DNA from: Psychrobacter glacincola
GTDB taxonomy: Bacteria; Pseudomonadota; Gammaproteobacteria; Pseudomonadales; Moraxellaceae
Length of the DNA: 64,000 nt
Direction of reading: 5' to 3'
Assembly: GCF_904846075.1 (NCBI RefSeq)
Contig: NZ_CAJGZH010000002.1
Span: 496,001 to 560,000, forward strand
Shown: piece after piece, positions 9,206 to 18,285 of the stretch
Numbering within the stretch: position 1 is the first letter of the stretch
How the letters are laid out: every line of letters begins with the position of its first letter
Notes under the pieces: model-generated
The model's database searches: none
What the model saw: the letters and a program-made list of their open reading frames with translations, nothing else
Told to the model about the DNA's origin: nothing
Position numbers and translations under genes: made by a program

Positions 9206-9561
9206 AACGTATGAACCTTATTCAAGTGTCCAATCAAGATTAATTGATAAAATATCGTGACGCTCTGATAAGCGTTAATTTGAGAATAATTTTTGAGATA
9301 AATTAGCCATCAGTATGATGGACTAGATCTTATAGAAGAAGTGATGCTAAATGTGATGAATAGCTAGATATAGGAAAATTAGCAAGCGCTGTCTTGAGCA
9401 CTTAATGGAAATTATAAGTCTAACAGACAGCGTAAATAGTAGCGCGAAAAACACGTTGAGATATTAAGGGTGTATTGAACATTTAAAAATACGCAGAGCT
9501 AATCGATGCGCATTTAGCAAAAATGTATTCGAGACAAGTACAATATTCAACACATCCTCAT
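9206..9561. other. Intergenic region between lptB and radA
   Basis: It contains the radA upstream region and, next to lptB, a 91-bp imperfect inverted-repeat element (9467-9557). No gene is supported. Confidence 0.6.
9467..9557. repeat. 91-bp inverted-repeat element related to the 28.1-kb repeat
   Basis: The left end AGGGTGTATTGAACATT (9467-9483) is mirrored at the right end; read in reverse complement, 9541-9557 gives AGGATGTGTTGAATATT (3 differences in 17). Both resemble the end of the 281-bp element at 28080-28360. It lies just after the lptB stop codon. Confidence 0.6.
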
Positions 9562-10341
9562 TTATACGTGAAAGTCTTTACCCAAATAAACGGCTTTCAC
9601 CAATTCATTTTCTAACACTTCACTAGAAGTACCTTCAGCGATAATAGCACCTTCTGAGACGATATAAGCTTTCTCACAAATAGCCAAGGTATCGCGAACG
9701 TTATGATCAGTAATCAAAACACCAATACCACGATTTTTAAGGGTCAAAATAACGTCTTTGATATCACCAACAGAGATAGGATCCACGCCTGCAAATGGCT
9801 CATCTAATAAAATGAACTTTGGGTCAGCCGCCAATGCACGGGCAATTTCACAGCGACGACGCTCACCACCTGATACGCTCATGCCTAATGATTTTCGTAC
9901 ATGCTCTAGATGGAATTCACCGATTAGTTTTTCCAGCTCTTGCTTTTGCTCGCTTTTACTCAATTCTTTGCGAGTTTCTAAAATAGCCAAGATGTTGTCT
10001 TCGATAGACAATTTGCGAAAGATAGATGCTTCTTGTGGTAAGTAACCAATACCCGCACGCGCACGCTCATGCATGGCATATTTAGACAGATCCATTTTTC
10101 CTAAAGTGACACGGCCTTTATCCATATTGACCAACCCTACCACCATATAAAAGCTGGTTGTCTTCCCTGCACCATTTGGACCTAATAAACCAACGACCTG
10201 CCCTTGTTCTACGGAGAAAGAGACATCTTTCACAACCCAGCGCTTACCATAGCGTTTGCCTAGATTTTGCATTGATAGTCGCGTCGCAGGTGCTGCGTTA
10301 TTATTGGTTACCAAAGGGTTTGTATTTTTATTATCACTCAT
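9562..10341 (-). CDS. lptB: LptB, LPS export ABC transporter ATPase
   Basis: LptB powers extraction of lipopolysaccharide from the inner membrane as part of LptB2FG. The 259-aa protein has Walker A GPNGAGKT (54-61), the Q-loop LPQEASIF near 101, signature [14 protein letters not shown] (157-170) and Walker B FILLDEP (176-182), plus the LptB-typical DHNVRDTL switch region. A roughly 20-residue polar N-terminal extension (Asn/Ala-rich) is longer than in E. coli. It is the last gene of the kdsD-kdsC-lptC-lptA-lptB block, 79 bp after lptA. LptF and LptG are not in the window. Confidence 0.97.
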   Translation of the reverse strand: MSDNKNTNPLVTNNNAAPATRLSMQNLGKRYGKRWVVKDVSFSVEQGQVVGLLGPNGAGKTTSFYMVVGLVNMDKGRVTLGKMDLSKYAMHERARAGIGYLPQEASIFRKLSIEDNILAILETRKELSKSEQKQELEKLIGEFHLEHVRKSLGMSVSGGERRRCEIARALAADPKFILLDEPFAGVDPISVGDIKDVILTLKNRGIGVLITDHNVRDTLAICEKAYIVSEGAIIAEGTSSEVLENELVKAVYLGKDFHV

Positions 10342-10420
10342 AACTTACTCATACGGTTGCAGAATTCAAGCACTAATACACTAACGGGTGTTGATACAGT
10401 TACATTAACCATTCAGCTTT

Positions 10421-10999
10421 TTAGCGAATGCTACTTTGGCTACCATTACTACTGGGCGGAAACACCAACTCTACGCGCTGATTACCGCCAGCAGTTGCTT
10501 CAACATCACCAGCTTTTAGGCTATAACGAATGACATTACCCGCAAAACTGGCGCCATTTTGAACCAACTTAGCATTACCCGTCAAAGTAACAATACCCGT
10601 GACCGCATTATAATCAATCTTATTGGCTTGACCTTTCGCCAGCCCTTTTTCTTGTGTGACTACCTGTTGCATGGTTGCAGGGCGTCCGGTCGCTACTGCC
10701 GAGTTGATACTGCGACCCTGTGATAGGTTGACCGTAATGTTATCAGCGGTCATTTTAAACGTACCTTGAGTGATAATGACACTACCCGAGTAGCTGGTAA
10801 CGCCTGTACGCTCACTATAGGTCGCTTTATCAGCCAATAGTTTGATTTCTTGATTGGCATCTGATGGCAGCGCATGACTGTAAAGTGGCAGTGCCAGCAG
10901 TATAACCGTTGGCAGCACATGTAATTGACGCAAGCGGCACGATGTTAGATTGAAGCGTGCTAATGATGAGCGCAAAGTAGGCAAAAATTTAGATGTCAT
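10421..10999 (-). CDS. lptA: LptA, periplasmic LPS-bridge protein
   Basis: LptA forms the beta-jellyroll filament that carries LPS across the periplasm. I choose the ATG at 10999 (192 aa), which has GAGTGA eight bases upstream; an upstream TTG at 11038 would add 13 residues without a good ribosome site. A signal peptide ends around SHALPSDA. The OstA-like domain follows, with ITQGTFKMTADNITVNL, a typical LptA repeat. It lies 90 bp after lptC and before lptB, the standard order. The C terminus (about 15 residues, Ser/Asn rich) is tail-like. Confidence 0.93.
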   Translation of the reverse strand: MTSKFLPTLRSSLARFNLTSCRLRQLHVLPTVILLALPLYSHALPSDANQEIKLLADKATYSERTGVTSYSGSVIITQGTFKMTADNITVNLSQGRSINSAVATGRPATMQQVVTQEKGLAKGQANKIDYNAVTGIVTLTGNAKLVQNGASFAGNVIRYSLKAGDVEATAGGNQRVELVFPPSSNGSQSSIR

Positions 11000-11089
11000 A
11001 AAAATCACTCGTTTTATAATGGGTAGTAGGATTTGCAAACTTTATGCTAGCTGCTATTTTTATTACATAGTCAATAAGAGTTACTGCGA

Positions 11090-11674
11090 TCAAAACAATG
11101 CTTTATCTTGGCGTTCAGCTGGAGTAAAAGCGACAGCCACTTGACCAAACTCATATTCACCGGTCTCAAGGTTGGCGGTCATGCTAGAAGCTTCAAACCG
11201 ATTCATGCCTTGTTCAATCTTAACAGGCGCGTCACTATATACTTGCCCTGATTTGGTATTGCCTTTAAGGATACTACCTGTCACCTTTATCGGTTCAATA
11301 TCTGGCGCGTCTTTATTGCCTTCACTGACCAGTGAAAAGCCCCCTGACAAGCTGAGTTCACCCGTCTGCTGACTGATAGCAGCACTACCCGCTTCAATAC
11401 GATAACGCTGCTCTGCCGATGGCTCCCAATTCATAGTGATGCCTGACATCTCGTCTAAATTGGTCTCTGGATTGTGCGTCAATGTTTTGGCAGTCAGCTC
11501 ATACTCAGTTTCGCCTTTCTCATTAGTTTGTACCGCTTTGATATCTGTTGCTTCATAATCAACATCAGTCGCTTCCATGCTAACTGGCGGCGCTATCTCT
11601 CCTTGCTGTTGAAAAAACCAACCTGCAATACCAGCAATAATCAAGGCAAGAACTATTAAAACACGAGTATTCAC
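11090..11674 (-). CDS. lptC: LptC, LPS transport bitopic membrane protein
   Basis: LptC receives LPS from LptB2FG and passes it to LptA. The 194-aa protein has a single N-terminal membrane anchor (about residues 4-22, VLIVLALIIAGIAGWFF) and a periplasmic OstA-type domain with the pattern YELTAKTLTHNPETNLDEM. The start overlaps the 3' end of kdsC by 4 bases, implying translational coupling. Sequence conservation of LptC is low in general, so the identification leans on fold pattern plus operon position, which agree. Confidence 0.92.
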   Translation of the reverse strand: MNTRVLIVLALIIAGIAGWFFQQQGEIAPPVSMEATDVDYEATDIKAVQTNEKGETEYELTAKTLTHNPETNLDEMSGITMNWEPSAEQRYRIEAGSAAISQQTGELSLSGGFSLVSEGNKDAPDIEPIKVTGSILKGNTKSGQVYSDAPVKIEQGMNRFEASSMTANLETGEYEFGQVAVAFTPAERQDKALF

Positions 11675-12240
11675 GACAAATCATCCTGAGTCTTTGCTGC
11701 ATCAAGCGTATAGTGCGCGATGAAGTCTTGATAGTGTCCATGACCTTTCAAAATGAGGTCACATACTTCACGTACAGCGCCAGTGCCACCTGCTCGGGTG
11801 GTGACCATGTCACTGCGATTGATAACTTCAGCATGCGCATTGGGTACTGTTGCAGCAAATCCAACGGTCTGCATCGCTTTAATGTCTGGTAAATCATCGC
11901 CCATATAAGCGCAATCAGCAGCCGTAATATTGAGAGCTGGATCAAGTATGGTTAGCAGCTCATTTAAAGCAACCAGCTTATCATCACGACCTTGCACCAC
12001 ATAATTAACGCCCATTTCCGTGGCGCGCTTATCTACCATGGCACTGCTACGACCTGTAATAATAGCCGTCAAAATGCCATAACGTGCTAACGACTTAACG
12101 CCTACGCCATCATGGACAGAAAAGGCCTTGGTCTCGATACCATTGGCATCATAGATAATTTGACCGTTTGATAAAATACCATCGACATCCATTATCAACA
12201 GCTTTACTTGTCTGGCTTTTTTGATTAAGTCTTGCATCAT
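11671..12240 (-). CDS. kdsC: KdsC, 3-deoxy-manno-octulosonate 8-phosphate phosphatase
   Basis: KdsC removes phosphate from Kdo-8-P, giving Kdo for the LPS inner core. The 189-aa cytosolic HAD-family protein shows motif I LLIMDVDGILSNG (Asp18 and Asp20), motif II TGRSS near residue 60 and motif III MGDDLPDI near 117. The two N-terminal Met codons (12240 and 12237) are both possible; an AGAGGGA sits just upstream. It follows kdsD by 96 bp and overlaps lptC by 4 bp. Confidence 0.96.
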   Translation of the reverse strand: MMQDLIKKARQVKLLIMDVDGILSNGQIIYDANGIETKAFSVHDGVGVKSLARYGILTAIITGRSSAMVDKRATEMGVNYVVQGRDDKLVALNELLTILDPALNITAADCAYMGDDLPDIKAMQTVGFAATVPNAHAEVINRSDMVTTRAGGTGAVREVCDLILKGHGHYQDFIAHYTLDAAKTQDDLS

Positions 12241-12336
12241 GTCCCTCTTTCTTAAGGCTATTCTTTACATTTTATTGTTATAAATCGATACTGTGCGAAT
12301 CTATACTTTATAAACCAATATCTTTATTAATTCTAT

Positions 12337-13329
12337 TTATTTTACACCGGCTTGTAGCAAATCATGTACCGTAATAATTGCTTCTAAACGATCTTGGTCG
12401 TCAATAATTAGCAACTGGCTAATACCATTTTCATTCATCACACTGAGCGCGTCTGATGCGCGCATGGTCTTGCTAATGCGCCGTGGATTACTAACCATTA
12501 CTTCCGCCATCGGCGTTTGTAAATCGATACCCTTTTCTAGACCACGGCGTAGGTCACCATCTGTAAATACCCCAACCACCTTATCATTATCATCGGTCAC
12601 CACCGTCATTCCTAAGCGCCCAGCAGACATAGTAAAAAGCGCTTCTTGCAGTGGCGCTTGCTGATGAATGAGCGGCAAATCTTCCGACTTAGTATGCATT
12701 AAATCTTCAACTCGCGTTAGCAGCTGACGACCTAATGCGCCTGCTGGATGCGATAATGCGAAATCTTCTGAGGTAAAGTTGCGCGCATGGACTAAGGCAA
12801 CGGCCAATGCATCGCCAAGCGCTAAGGTCGCCGTGGTACTGGAAGTAGGAGCAAGATTAAGTGGACAAGCCTCTTGCGATTTACCGAGCGTCAATACAAT
12901 ATTCGCGGCACGAGGCAACATACCGCGCTTATCACGGCTAATACTAATCAGTGGAATATTTAGGTGTTTGACCACTGGCAGCAGCATCTTAATCTCATCG
13001 GACTCACCAGAGTTAGAGATAGCAAGCAGTACATCACCTTTTACCAACATGCCTAAATCGCCATGCCCCGCTTCACCAGGATGCATAAAAAAGGCTGGCG
13101 TGCCAGTAGAGGCAAACGTCGCCGCTATTTTACGCCCAATCAATCCTGACTTACCCATACCAGTGACCACGACTCGACCCTTACAAGCCAAAATAATATC
13201 GCATGCTTGTGCAAACCTATCGTCTATCTGCTCTGTTAGTAAAGCCAATGCCGATATCTCAGTGTTAATCGCTTCGATGGCCTTACTAATAAACTGCTCA
13301 TGGGTTAGATTGATTTGGGTATTACTCAT
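12337..13329 (-). CDS. kdsD: KdsD, D-arabinose 5-phosphate isomerase
   Basis: KdsD makes arabinose 5-phosphate from ribulose 5-phosphate, the first committed precursor of Kdo. The 330-aa protein has an SIS domain (about 40-175; GMGKSGLIGRKIAATFAST, then SNSGESDEI) and two C-terminal CBS domains (about 212-330; DLMHTKSEDLPL and VMVSNPRRI). Catalytic His in HPGEAGHGD and the Ser-rich phosphate loop are present. It is the first gene of the Kdo/LPS transport block and is separated from hfq by about 230 bp. Confidence 0.96.
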   Translation of the reverse strand: MSNTQINLTHEQFISKAIEAINTEISALALLTEQIDDRFAQACDIILACKGRVVVTGMGKSGLIGRKIAATFASTGTPAFFMHPGEAGHGDLGMLVKGDVLLAISNSGESDEIKMLLPVVKHLNIPLISISRDKRGMLPRAANIVLTLGKSQEACPLNLAPTSSTTATLALGDALAVALVHARNFTSEDFALSHPAGALGRQLLTRVEDLMHTKSEDLPLIHQQAPLQEALFTMSAGRLGMTVVTDDNDKVVGVFTDGDLRRGLEKGIDLQTPMAEVMVSNPRRISKTMRASDALSVMNENGISQLLIIDDQDRLEAIITVHDLLQAGVK

Positions 13330-13462
13330 GGATTCGCTCTATTTTATAATGAATCAATACTGTATTTTACTATACTATGCCCAATATTAATAATAATCTA
13401 CGAAACCAATCACTAACAACTCGGCACGTCATTTTAGACCATTATTATACGTCTATTTATAC

Positions 13463-13492
13463 AAAAAAAACCCACTATAAAAAGCAGGTTTT
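13463..13492 (-). terminator. Likely rho-independent terminator of hfq
   Basis: Read on the minus strand, AAACCTGCT pairs with AGTGGGTTT through seven Watson-Crick and two G-U pairs around a 6-nt T-rich loop, followed by a T run. It lies about 65 bp after the hfq stop codon. Confidence 0.65.
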
Positions 13493-13558
13493 GATCGGAT
13501 AAATCACGTATTAGTAATGCACCTTCAATAATGAATCTTGCTCTCTAACCCTTAGTCT

Positions 13559-14092
13559 CTAACCATTATTATCATTAGATCCATCATTTGGTTTTTCCTC
13601 AAAACCCGTATTATCTGCTGGGTTTTCGAAGCCACGGTCTTGACCAAAACCGCCACGCTCAAAGCCACGCTCCTGACTCTGACCAAAGCTACCACGCTCA
13701 AAACCACGATCTTGGCCTTGGCTAAAGCCGCCACGATTAAAACCACTGCGATTAGACGCAAAACCGCGCTCTTCAAAGCCACCTGTGCTAGCAGGATTAC
13801 TACCGCGTTCAAAGCCACCGCCTTGATAACCTGTTGGAGCAGCGCTTTGCGGTTGGGTGCTCGTACCTGTCGTTGTCGTACTGCTACGTGGATTACGTGC
13901 CGGCACGACGGTTGAGATAGCGTGTTTGTATACCATTTGACTGACTGTGTTTTTGAGCAATACCACGTACTGATCAAATGATTCAATCTGACCTTGCAGC
14001 TTGATACCATTGACCAAAAAAATAGAGACAGGAATGCGATCTTTGCGCAGCGAGTTCAAAAACGGATCTTGTAAAGTTTGTCCTTTTGACAT
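13559..14092 (-). CDS. hfq: Hfq RNA chaperone with long glycine-rich C-terminal extension
   Basis: Hfq is the Sm-like hexameric chaperone that matches small RNAs with mRNAs. Residues 1-66 are a standard Hfq core: [29 protein letters not shown], with the YKHAIST Sm2 motif near 55-61. The other 110 residues are unlike E. coli Hfq: repeated units of the form [10 protein letters not shown], rich in Gly, Arg, Phe, Gln and Ser. Total length is 177 aa, about 75 more than E. coli, a feature reported for Moraxellaceae Hfq. It is downstream of miaA, separated by an AT-rich gap of nearly 490 bp, so it probably has its own promoter. Other reading frames through the tail stay open only because of the repeats. 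Confidence 0.96.
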   Translation of the reverse strand: MSKGQTLQDPFLNSLRKDRIPVSIFLVNGIKLQGQIESFDQYVVLLKNTVSQMVYKHAISTVVPARNPRSSTTTTGTSTQPQSAAPTGYQGGGFERGSNPASTGGFEERGFASNRSGFNRGGFSQGQDRGFERGSFGQSQERGFERGGFGQDRGFENPADNTGFEEKPNDGSNDNNG

Positions 14093-14579
14093 GAGAGCTC
14101 TCCTAAATATTATTAATTATGTTTTAGTGCCAATTATTTTAAGTGTTAATTTAATTATAATGGCTAACGGCAGATACAATAATAAATTTTCTTTATAAAA
14201 CGTATCTAAATAAACGCTACTTGTTCTTAAGTGATTCCACTTTATCGCGAATACATTATTATTGTAAATAATTAAGTAACTAGTTGTTTCATTAGTTATT
14301 TTTATCAACAAACGTCAATTAATATTGATTAAAAACACAGTTAGGCTAATATTACACCTACTATTTTGATGAATTTAAATTATAACAGCTATGTACGATA
14401 TAATTTGATACTAATTGTCATTACTTTCTAATAGTTGCATAGAGATTTTTGCAATACTATAATTTTAGTACACCATATTGTATTTATAAGGTATTAACTC
14501 ATACCATATTTTGAGGCAGTTTATCTCATTTTTATCACCATTTTTAAAATAAGGACACGCCCTAGTATCATTGATAGAT
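14093..14579. other. AT-rich intergenic region upstream of hfq
   Basis: No gene is supported. The region is strongly AT-rich and presumably holds hfq promoters. At its right edge (14555-14564) lies ACACGCCCTA, which equals the outer 10 bases of the 281-bp repeat end at 28360, as a solitary copy. Confidence 0.55.
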
Positions 14580-15728
14580 TTAATACAAATAGTCTCTTGC
14601 CTGCGCCATGGTAGTGAATGCTTTTACCACCATATTGCGGTCTATAGAATAGCCTTCCTCGCTAGAGGTATAGGCTGCTATCGCCCCATCCATGGAAGTA
14701 CTAGGCAATTGCATGACTTTGCGTAACCATGTGTACTGACGTTTTGCCAATTGTCTTGTCGCATATAATGCCTTATTTTGCATTTGCTGACAAGCAAGTG
14801 CCTCGGTCGCACCATCAGATAAACTTGATTGAGCCGAAGACTGGAGCACTTCAAAAGCACTGTGAAATTGCGCTTTGTCTAGATGAGGCTGTTCAAATAC
14901 TGGGTGATCGATATGTACTAGGTATTCTAGTACTTGTCGATAACCAACGCAGCGCATGGATGGTAGATTTGGTGTTAAAGGATAGCGCTCCAACAGACCA
15001 ATGACCTCAGCCACCAACCCGTCATTCCACATGATATCTAAACGTTGCTCGATACGTGTATGCAACCATGGACGATCAGGCATGACTGTCAATGCATGCC
15101 ATTGCTGGTTGGGATTATTTGCCAATGCCTGCTTGGGCTTGCGCTGCCAGTCACTTATAGGGATGTCAGTTTGCAGATAAACTTCAACTGCTCGGGTGAT
15201 GCGCTGAGTATCGGTCGCATTAAGGCGCTCATGGCTGATCGGATCTATCTCACCCAAATAGTCGTAAAGCGCACTAATGCCTTCATCTTGCCGCCACTGC
15301 TCCACACGTGCGCGAACACTATCATCACTATCAGGTACTGGAGATAGCCCGTCTAGCAGCGCCATGTAATACATCATAGTACCGCCAACTAGCAACGGTA
15401 TTTTGCCATTCTCGTGACAGCTATCAATCAAACGGGCAACGTCATGCACAAATTCGGCGACGCTATAGCTCTGCATAGGATCGATAATATCAACCAAATG
15501 ATGTGGATAACGCGCCAACTCAATAGTGGTTGGTTTTGCCGTACCGATATTCATATCACGATAAATCAGCGCTGAATCTACTGAAATTAGCTCATAACGC
15601 CCTGTATCATATAACTCATAAACCAGTGCAGTCTTGCCACTTGCTGTCGGCGCCATCAAACACACCACGCTATTATCTGCTAAATTGGCGTTTAGGCGAT
15701 AAGATGAGCTGTCAGATGAAAGTTGCAT
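14580..15728 (-). CDS. miaA: MiaA, tRNA dimethylallyltransferase
   Basis: MiaA adds the isopentenyl group to A37 of tRNAs reading UNN codons. The P-loop APTASGKT (26-33), DSALIYRDMNIGTAKP (about 54-69) and the SWQRKPKQ region are clear. At 382 aa it is about 60 residues longer than E. coli MiaA; the extra length is mainly an insert near 275-310, rich in Gln, Ser and Ala, before the ALYATRQLAKRQYTWLRK motif. It sits between mutL (85 bp upstream) and hfq, the usual order. Function is not in doubt; the meaning of the insert is unknown. Confidence 0.96.
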   Translation of the reverse strand: MQLSSDSSSYRLNANLADNSVVCLMAPTASGKTALVYELYDTGRYELISVDSALIYRDMNIGTAKPTTIELARYPHHLVDIIDPMQSYSVAEFVHDVARLIDSCHENGKIPLLVGGTMMYYMALLDGLSPVPDSDDSVRARVEQWRQDEGISALYDYLGEIDPISHERLNATDTQRITRAVEVYLQTDIPISDWQRKPKQALANNPNQQWHALTVMPDRPWLHTRIEQRLDIMWNDGLVAEVIGLLERYPLTPNLPSMRCVGYRQVLEYLVHIDHPVFEQPHLDKAQFHSAFEVLQSSAQSSLSDGATEALACQQMQNKALYATRQLAKRQYTWLRKVMQLPSTSMDGAIAAYTSSEEGYSIDRNMVVKAFTTMAQARDYLY

Positions 15729-15813
15729 AGGCTTGCCTTTATTAATGATATTAGTAGCAATAAATAACTTTGAGCGGTGTCATCGCTAAAACTTGCTTAT
15801 TATATTTTTGTCG

Positions 15814-17670
15814 TTATAGCTGTATTGACTCAGGCGCTGATAATAGCATCAATGTTGCTAATTGATTACCATCTATTGCTTTAATCGCATGCTGAGTCAG
15901 TAACGCGTCGATATCCGCCAAGAACACCATCAAATCTTGCTTTGACATTTGCATGCTCACGGCGGCAAGTTGTTGATTAATCTCATTTGCACTGTGCAAC
16001 CATTGATCTTTTTTACCTGCCCTATTGCTAAGTAAACTTGACTCAAATAATGAACGCATCTTTGATTGCCAACTCTCTGCACCGATCAGTACACATTGGC
16101 TTTGATGATAAAACAATAACCAAGGCAGTGCTTTATTCTCACTATATGTCGTGCCAACAGATTCGGTTAATGCCTCATTTAAATGAGTAACAACGTCTAG
16201 GCAATAAGGCAGAGATATCGAATGTCTTGCGACATCTTTAGCGATACCTCTGGTGTTTTGACTTATTTTCTCAGAAACACTTGGTACGTTTAAGGTTTGA
16301 GGCGAATACCTATTTTCTGACAATTGATAGGGTTGTTTGGGCGCTTTTACCTGCTGGCTTTTGCTTGAATGAATGGTCGCTGATACGTTTGGCATTGCAG
16401 TAGCGAATGCGTTATCGATAGACAGATTGCTATCTACTATCTGACTATTACCTAGTATTTGAATAGCATTAGCAGAACTGATCGTTTCTGTAGTCACTAC
16501 TGTCTTAAGTTTTGTCCGAATCGCATGGCTTACATGCGCCATAATATTATTGAGCGGACTTATTTTGATACGCTGTTTAGATGGATGCACATTGATATTG
16601 AGCCACTGAGTGGGCAAGTCAAAATAAAGCGCATAGCCAATTCCTACCAACTGAGCAGTTTGGGCAAGTTGGCGTAGCTGATTGCTTATCAATGCTTCTT
16701 TGACCAGTCTTCCATTCACATAGATTAATTTTGGTAAGGTGTCCTGCGAATCAGTGATAGGCCATAACCAACCATTAACGCTTGCTTGATCGCCAAAGCT
16801 ATTATTAACATACTCTCTAGATGGCTGCATTAAACTGGTGAAGTCTATCGCTATCTCTAACGCCTTCTTGGTTAACGACAACCCAGTCGCTTGCTCAAGA
16901 CGTGCCAATGGCAAAGGATGGACATTATTATTGCCATTAGCATTTGTAGAAACAGCACTTAAAGACTTTGAATTTGAAAGCCTTGTAGTTGAAGACATCG
17001 TACTTAAAGACATCGTACTTAAAGACATCGCACTTGAAGAAAGTGACAATCGTTTTTTATGGTCATGAAAGAGCGTCAGTGCCACATCTGCTCGCGCCAA
17101 AGCCACTTCGCGCACAATCGTTTCGATATGACTGAACTCGGTCGCAATAGATTTCAAATTGCCACGGCGTGCTGGTACGTTAAAATATAAATCCTTAACT
17201 CTAATGGTCGTACCACGATGATGCACAACTGGCATGAGCTTTGGCGCATCATCTAACACACCTGCGACTTGCAACTGGCGACCGATGCCACTGGCGTCAT
17301 GGCTACTGGTTAAAGTCAGCCGAGATACTGCCGCCGTCGCTGCCAATGCCTCCCCGCGAAAACCCAACGTCGTAATACCGTGTAAGTTAGCGACATCTGC
17401 GACTTTACTGGTTGCATGACGGGTAATTGCCATGACCATGTCATCAGGATGAATGCCCATGCCATTGTCGACCACTTCGATCATACCCATGCCGCCTTGA
17501 GTAATATGTATCTCAATATTGGTCGCACTAGCGTCAATGGCGTTTTCTAGCAGCTCTTTGACTACGGCTGCTGGGCGTGTCACTACCTCACCCGCTGCCA
17601 ATTGATTGATGAGCAGCGGCGATAGTTTTTTGATGCGAGTATAAGAATGATTGTCTGGCATTTGCGGCAT
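15814..17670 (-). CDS. mutL: MutL, DNA mismatch repair protein
   Basis: MutL links mismatch recognition by MutS to downstream excision. The GHKL ATPase motifs are intact: ELLENAIDA (39-47), DNGMGI (68-73) and GFRGEAL (103-109). The transducer domain is interrupted around residues 210-250 by a low-complexity Ser/Leu/Met/Thr segment encoded by a 15-bp tandem repeat, then resumes at LARLEQATGLSL. A long linker leads to a final domain (from about 510) that lacks the DQHAxxE endonuclease motif and is shorter than that of E. coli MutL, by my reading of about 105 residues. Total 618 aa. It lies between tsaE and miaA. The start at 17670 has Met1 and Met4 as alternatives. Confidence 0.95.
   Translation of the reverse strand: MPQMPDNHSYTRIKKLSPLLINQLAAGEVVTRPAAVVKELLENAIDASATNIEIHITQGGMGMIEVVDNGMGIHPDDMVMAITRHATSKVADVANLHGITTLGFRGEALAATAAVSRLTLTSSHDASGIGRQLQVAGVLDDAPKLMPVVHHRGTTIRVKDLYFNVPARRGNLKSIATEFSHIETIVREVALARADVALTLFHDHKKRLSLSSSAMSLSTMSLSTMSSTTRLSNSKSLSAVSTNANGNNNVHPLPLARLEQATGLSLTKKALEIAIDFTSLMQPSREYVNNSFGDQASVNGWLWPITDSQDTLPKLIYVNGRLVKEALISNQLRQLAQTAQLVGIGYALYFDLPTQWLNINVHPSKQRIKISPLNNIMAHVSHAIRTKLKTVVTTETISSANAIQILGNSQIVDSNLSIDNAFATAMPNVSATIHSSKSQQVKAPKQPYQLSENRYSPQTLNVPSVSEKISQNTRGIAKDVARHSISLPYCLDVVTHLNEALTESVGTTYSENKALPWLLFYHQSQCVLIGAESWQSKMRSLFESSLLSNRAGKKDQWLHSANEINQQLAAVSMQMSKQDLMVFLADIDALLTQHAIKAIDGNQLATLMLLSAPESIQL
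16994..17038. repeat. Three 15-bp tandem repeats inside mutL
   Basis: The unit GACATCGTACTTAAA occurs at 16994-17008 and 17009-17023 without change, and at 17024-17038 with two substitutions. It is in frame, so copy-number change would add or remove five residues (pattern SLSTM) in the protein. Confidence 0.9.
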
Positions 17671-17733
17671 TAAGAGGTATCGTTGTTTTACGTGATGATA
17701 AGTAGTACTGCTAGATATTGATGACTTATATTA

Positions 17734-17750
17734 AGGTCTGTTGAACATTC
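17734..17750. repeat. Solitary copy of the GTTGAACATTC repeat end
   Basis: AGGTCTGTTGAACATTC matches the end of the 281-bp element at 28080 in 14 of 17 positions by eye. It lies between tsaE and mutL with no visible partner copy. Confidence 0.5.
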
Positions 17751-17760
17751 AAATGTATAA

Positions 17761-18285
17761 TTAAATCTTAACAGAGGATAAATCCAAGCCTTGCGCTTGT
17801 CCAGCCTTCGATAGCCGCAGCTCAACTTGACGAGACTCATTATCCTTATCAGTGCTAGTAGCTTGCGTCATATCAATAAACAAGGTGGGCGGCGGTAAAT
17901 AGCTGTCTGCGCGGCTTGCCCATTCGATGATAACTAGCGCATTTGGCTCATCCAAATACTCATCAAAACCGATAAAAGACAGCTCTTCTGGGTCTTGCAG
18001 ACGATACAAATCCGCGTGGTAAACTGGCTTGACTGAGCCGTCTGTTTGCTCGATGCTATAAGGCTCAACCAAGGTATAAGTTGGGCTTTTGACGGCACCT
18101 GCATGCCCGAGCGCCTGCAACCAATAGCGAGTCAGAGTCGTTTTACCTGCCCCTAAATCACCAGCCAGCCAGACACTACCTGTCAAGGGTAAAGCTGCCA
18201 ATTGCGCGGCCAAACGCTGAGTATCAGCTTCTGTATACAGTGTCAGCGTCTTAGCGTTTTTGTCCTCTGTTGTACTATTAGGCAT
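17761..18285 (-). CDS. tsaE: TsaE, tRNA threonylcarbamoyladenosine biosynthesis ATPase
   Basis: TsaE works with TsaB and TsaD to put threonylcarbamoyl on A37 of ANN-decoding tRNAs. The 174-aa protein has Walker A GDLGAGKTT (42-50), SPTYTLVEPY near 77-86 and YHADLYRLQDPEEL near 105, all diagnostic. The first codons overlap the end of the queD-like gene by 8 bases, so the two are co-transcribed, with mutL 90 bp behind. The C terminus extends about 20 residues beyond the core. Confidence 0.96.
   Translation of the reverse strand: MPNSTTEDKNAKTLTLYTEADTQRLAAQLAALPLTGSVWLAGDLGAGKTTLTRYWLQALGHAGAVKSPTYTLVEPYSIEQTDGSVKPVYHADLYRLQDPEELSFIGFDEYLDEPNALVIIEWASRADSYLPPPTLFIDMTQATSTDKDNESRQVELRLSKAGQAQGLDLSSVKI

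Noticed and set aside
12779..13390. 203-codon plus-strand frame antisense to kdsD
   Set aside because: Shadow of kdsD, whose SIS and CBS motifs are intact on the other strand.
13552..14010. 152-codon open frame on the minus strand overlapping hfq in another frame
   Set aside because: It is kept open by the repeats of the hfq tail; Ala/Val-rich nonsense product with no ribosome site, while hfq itself is well conserved.
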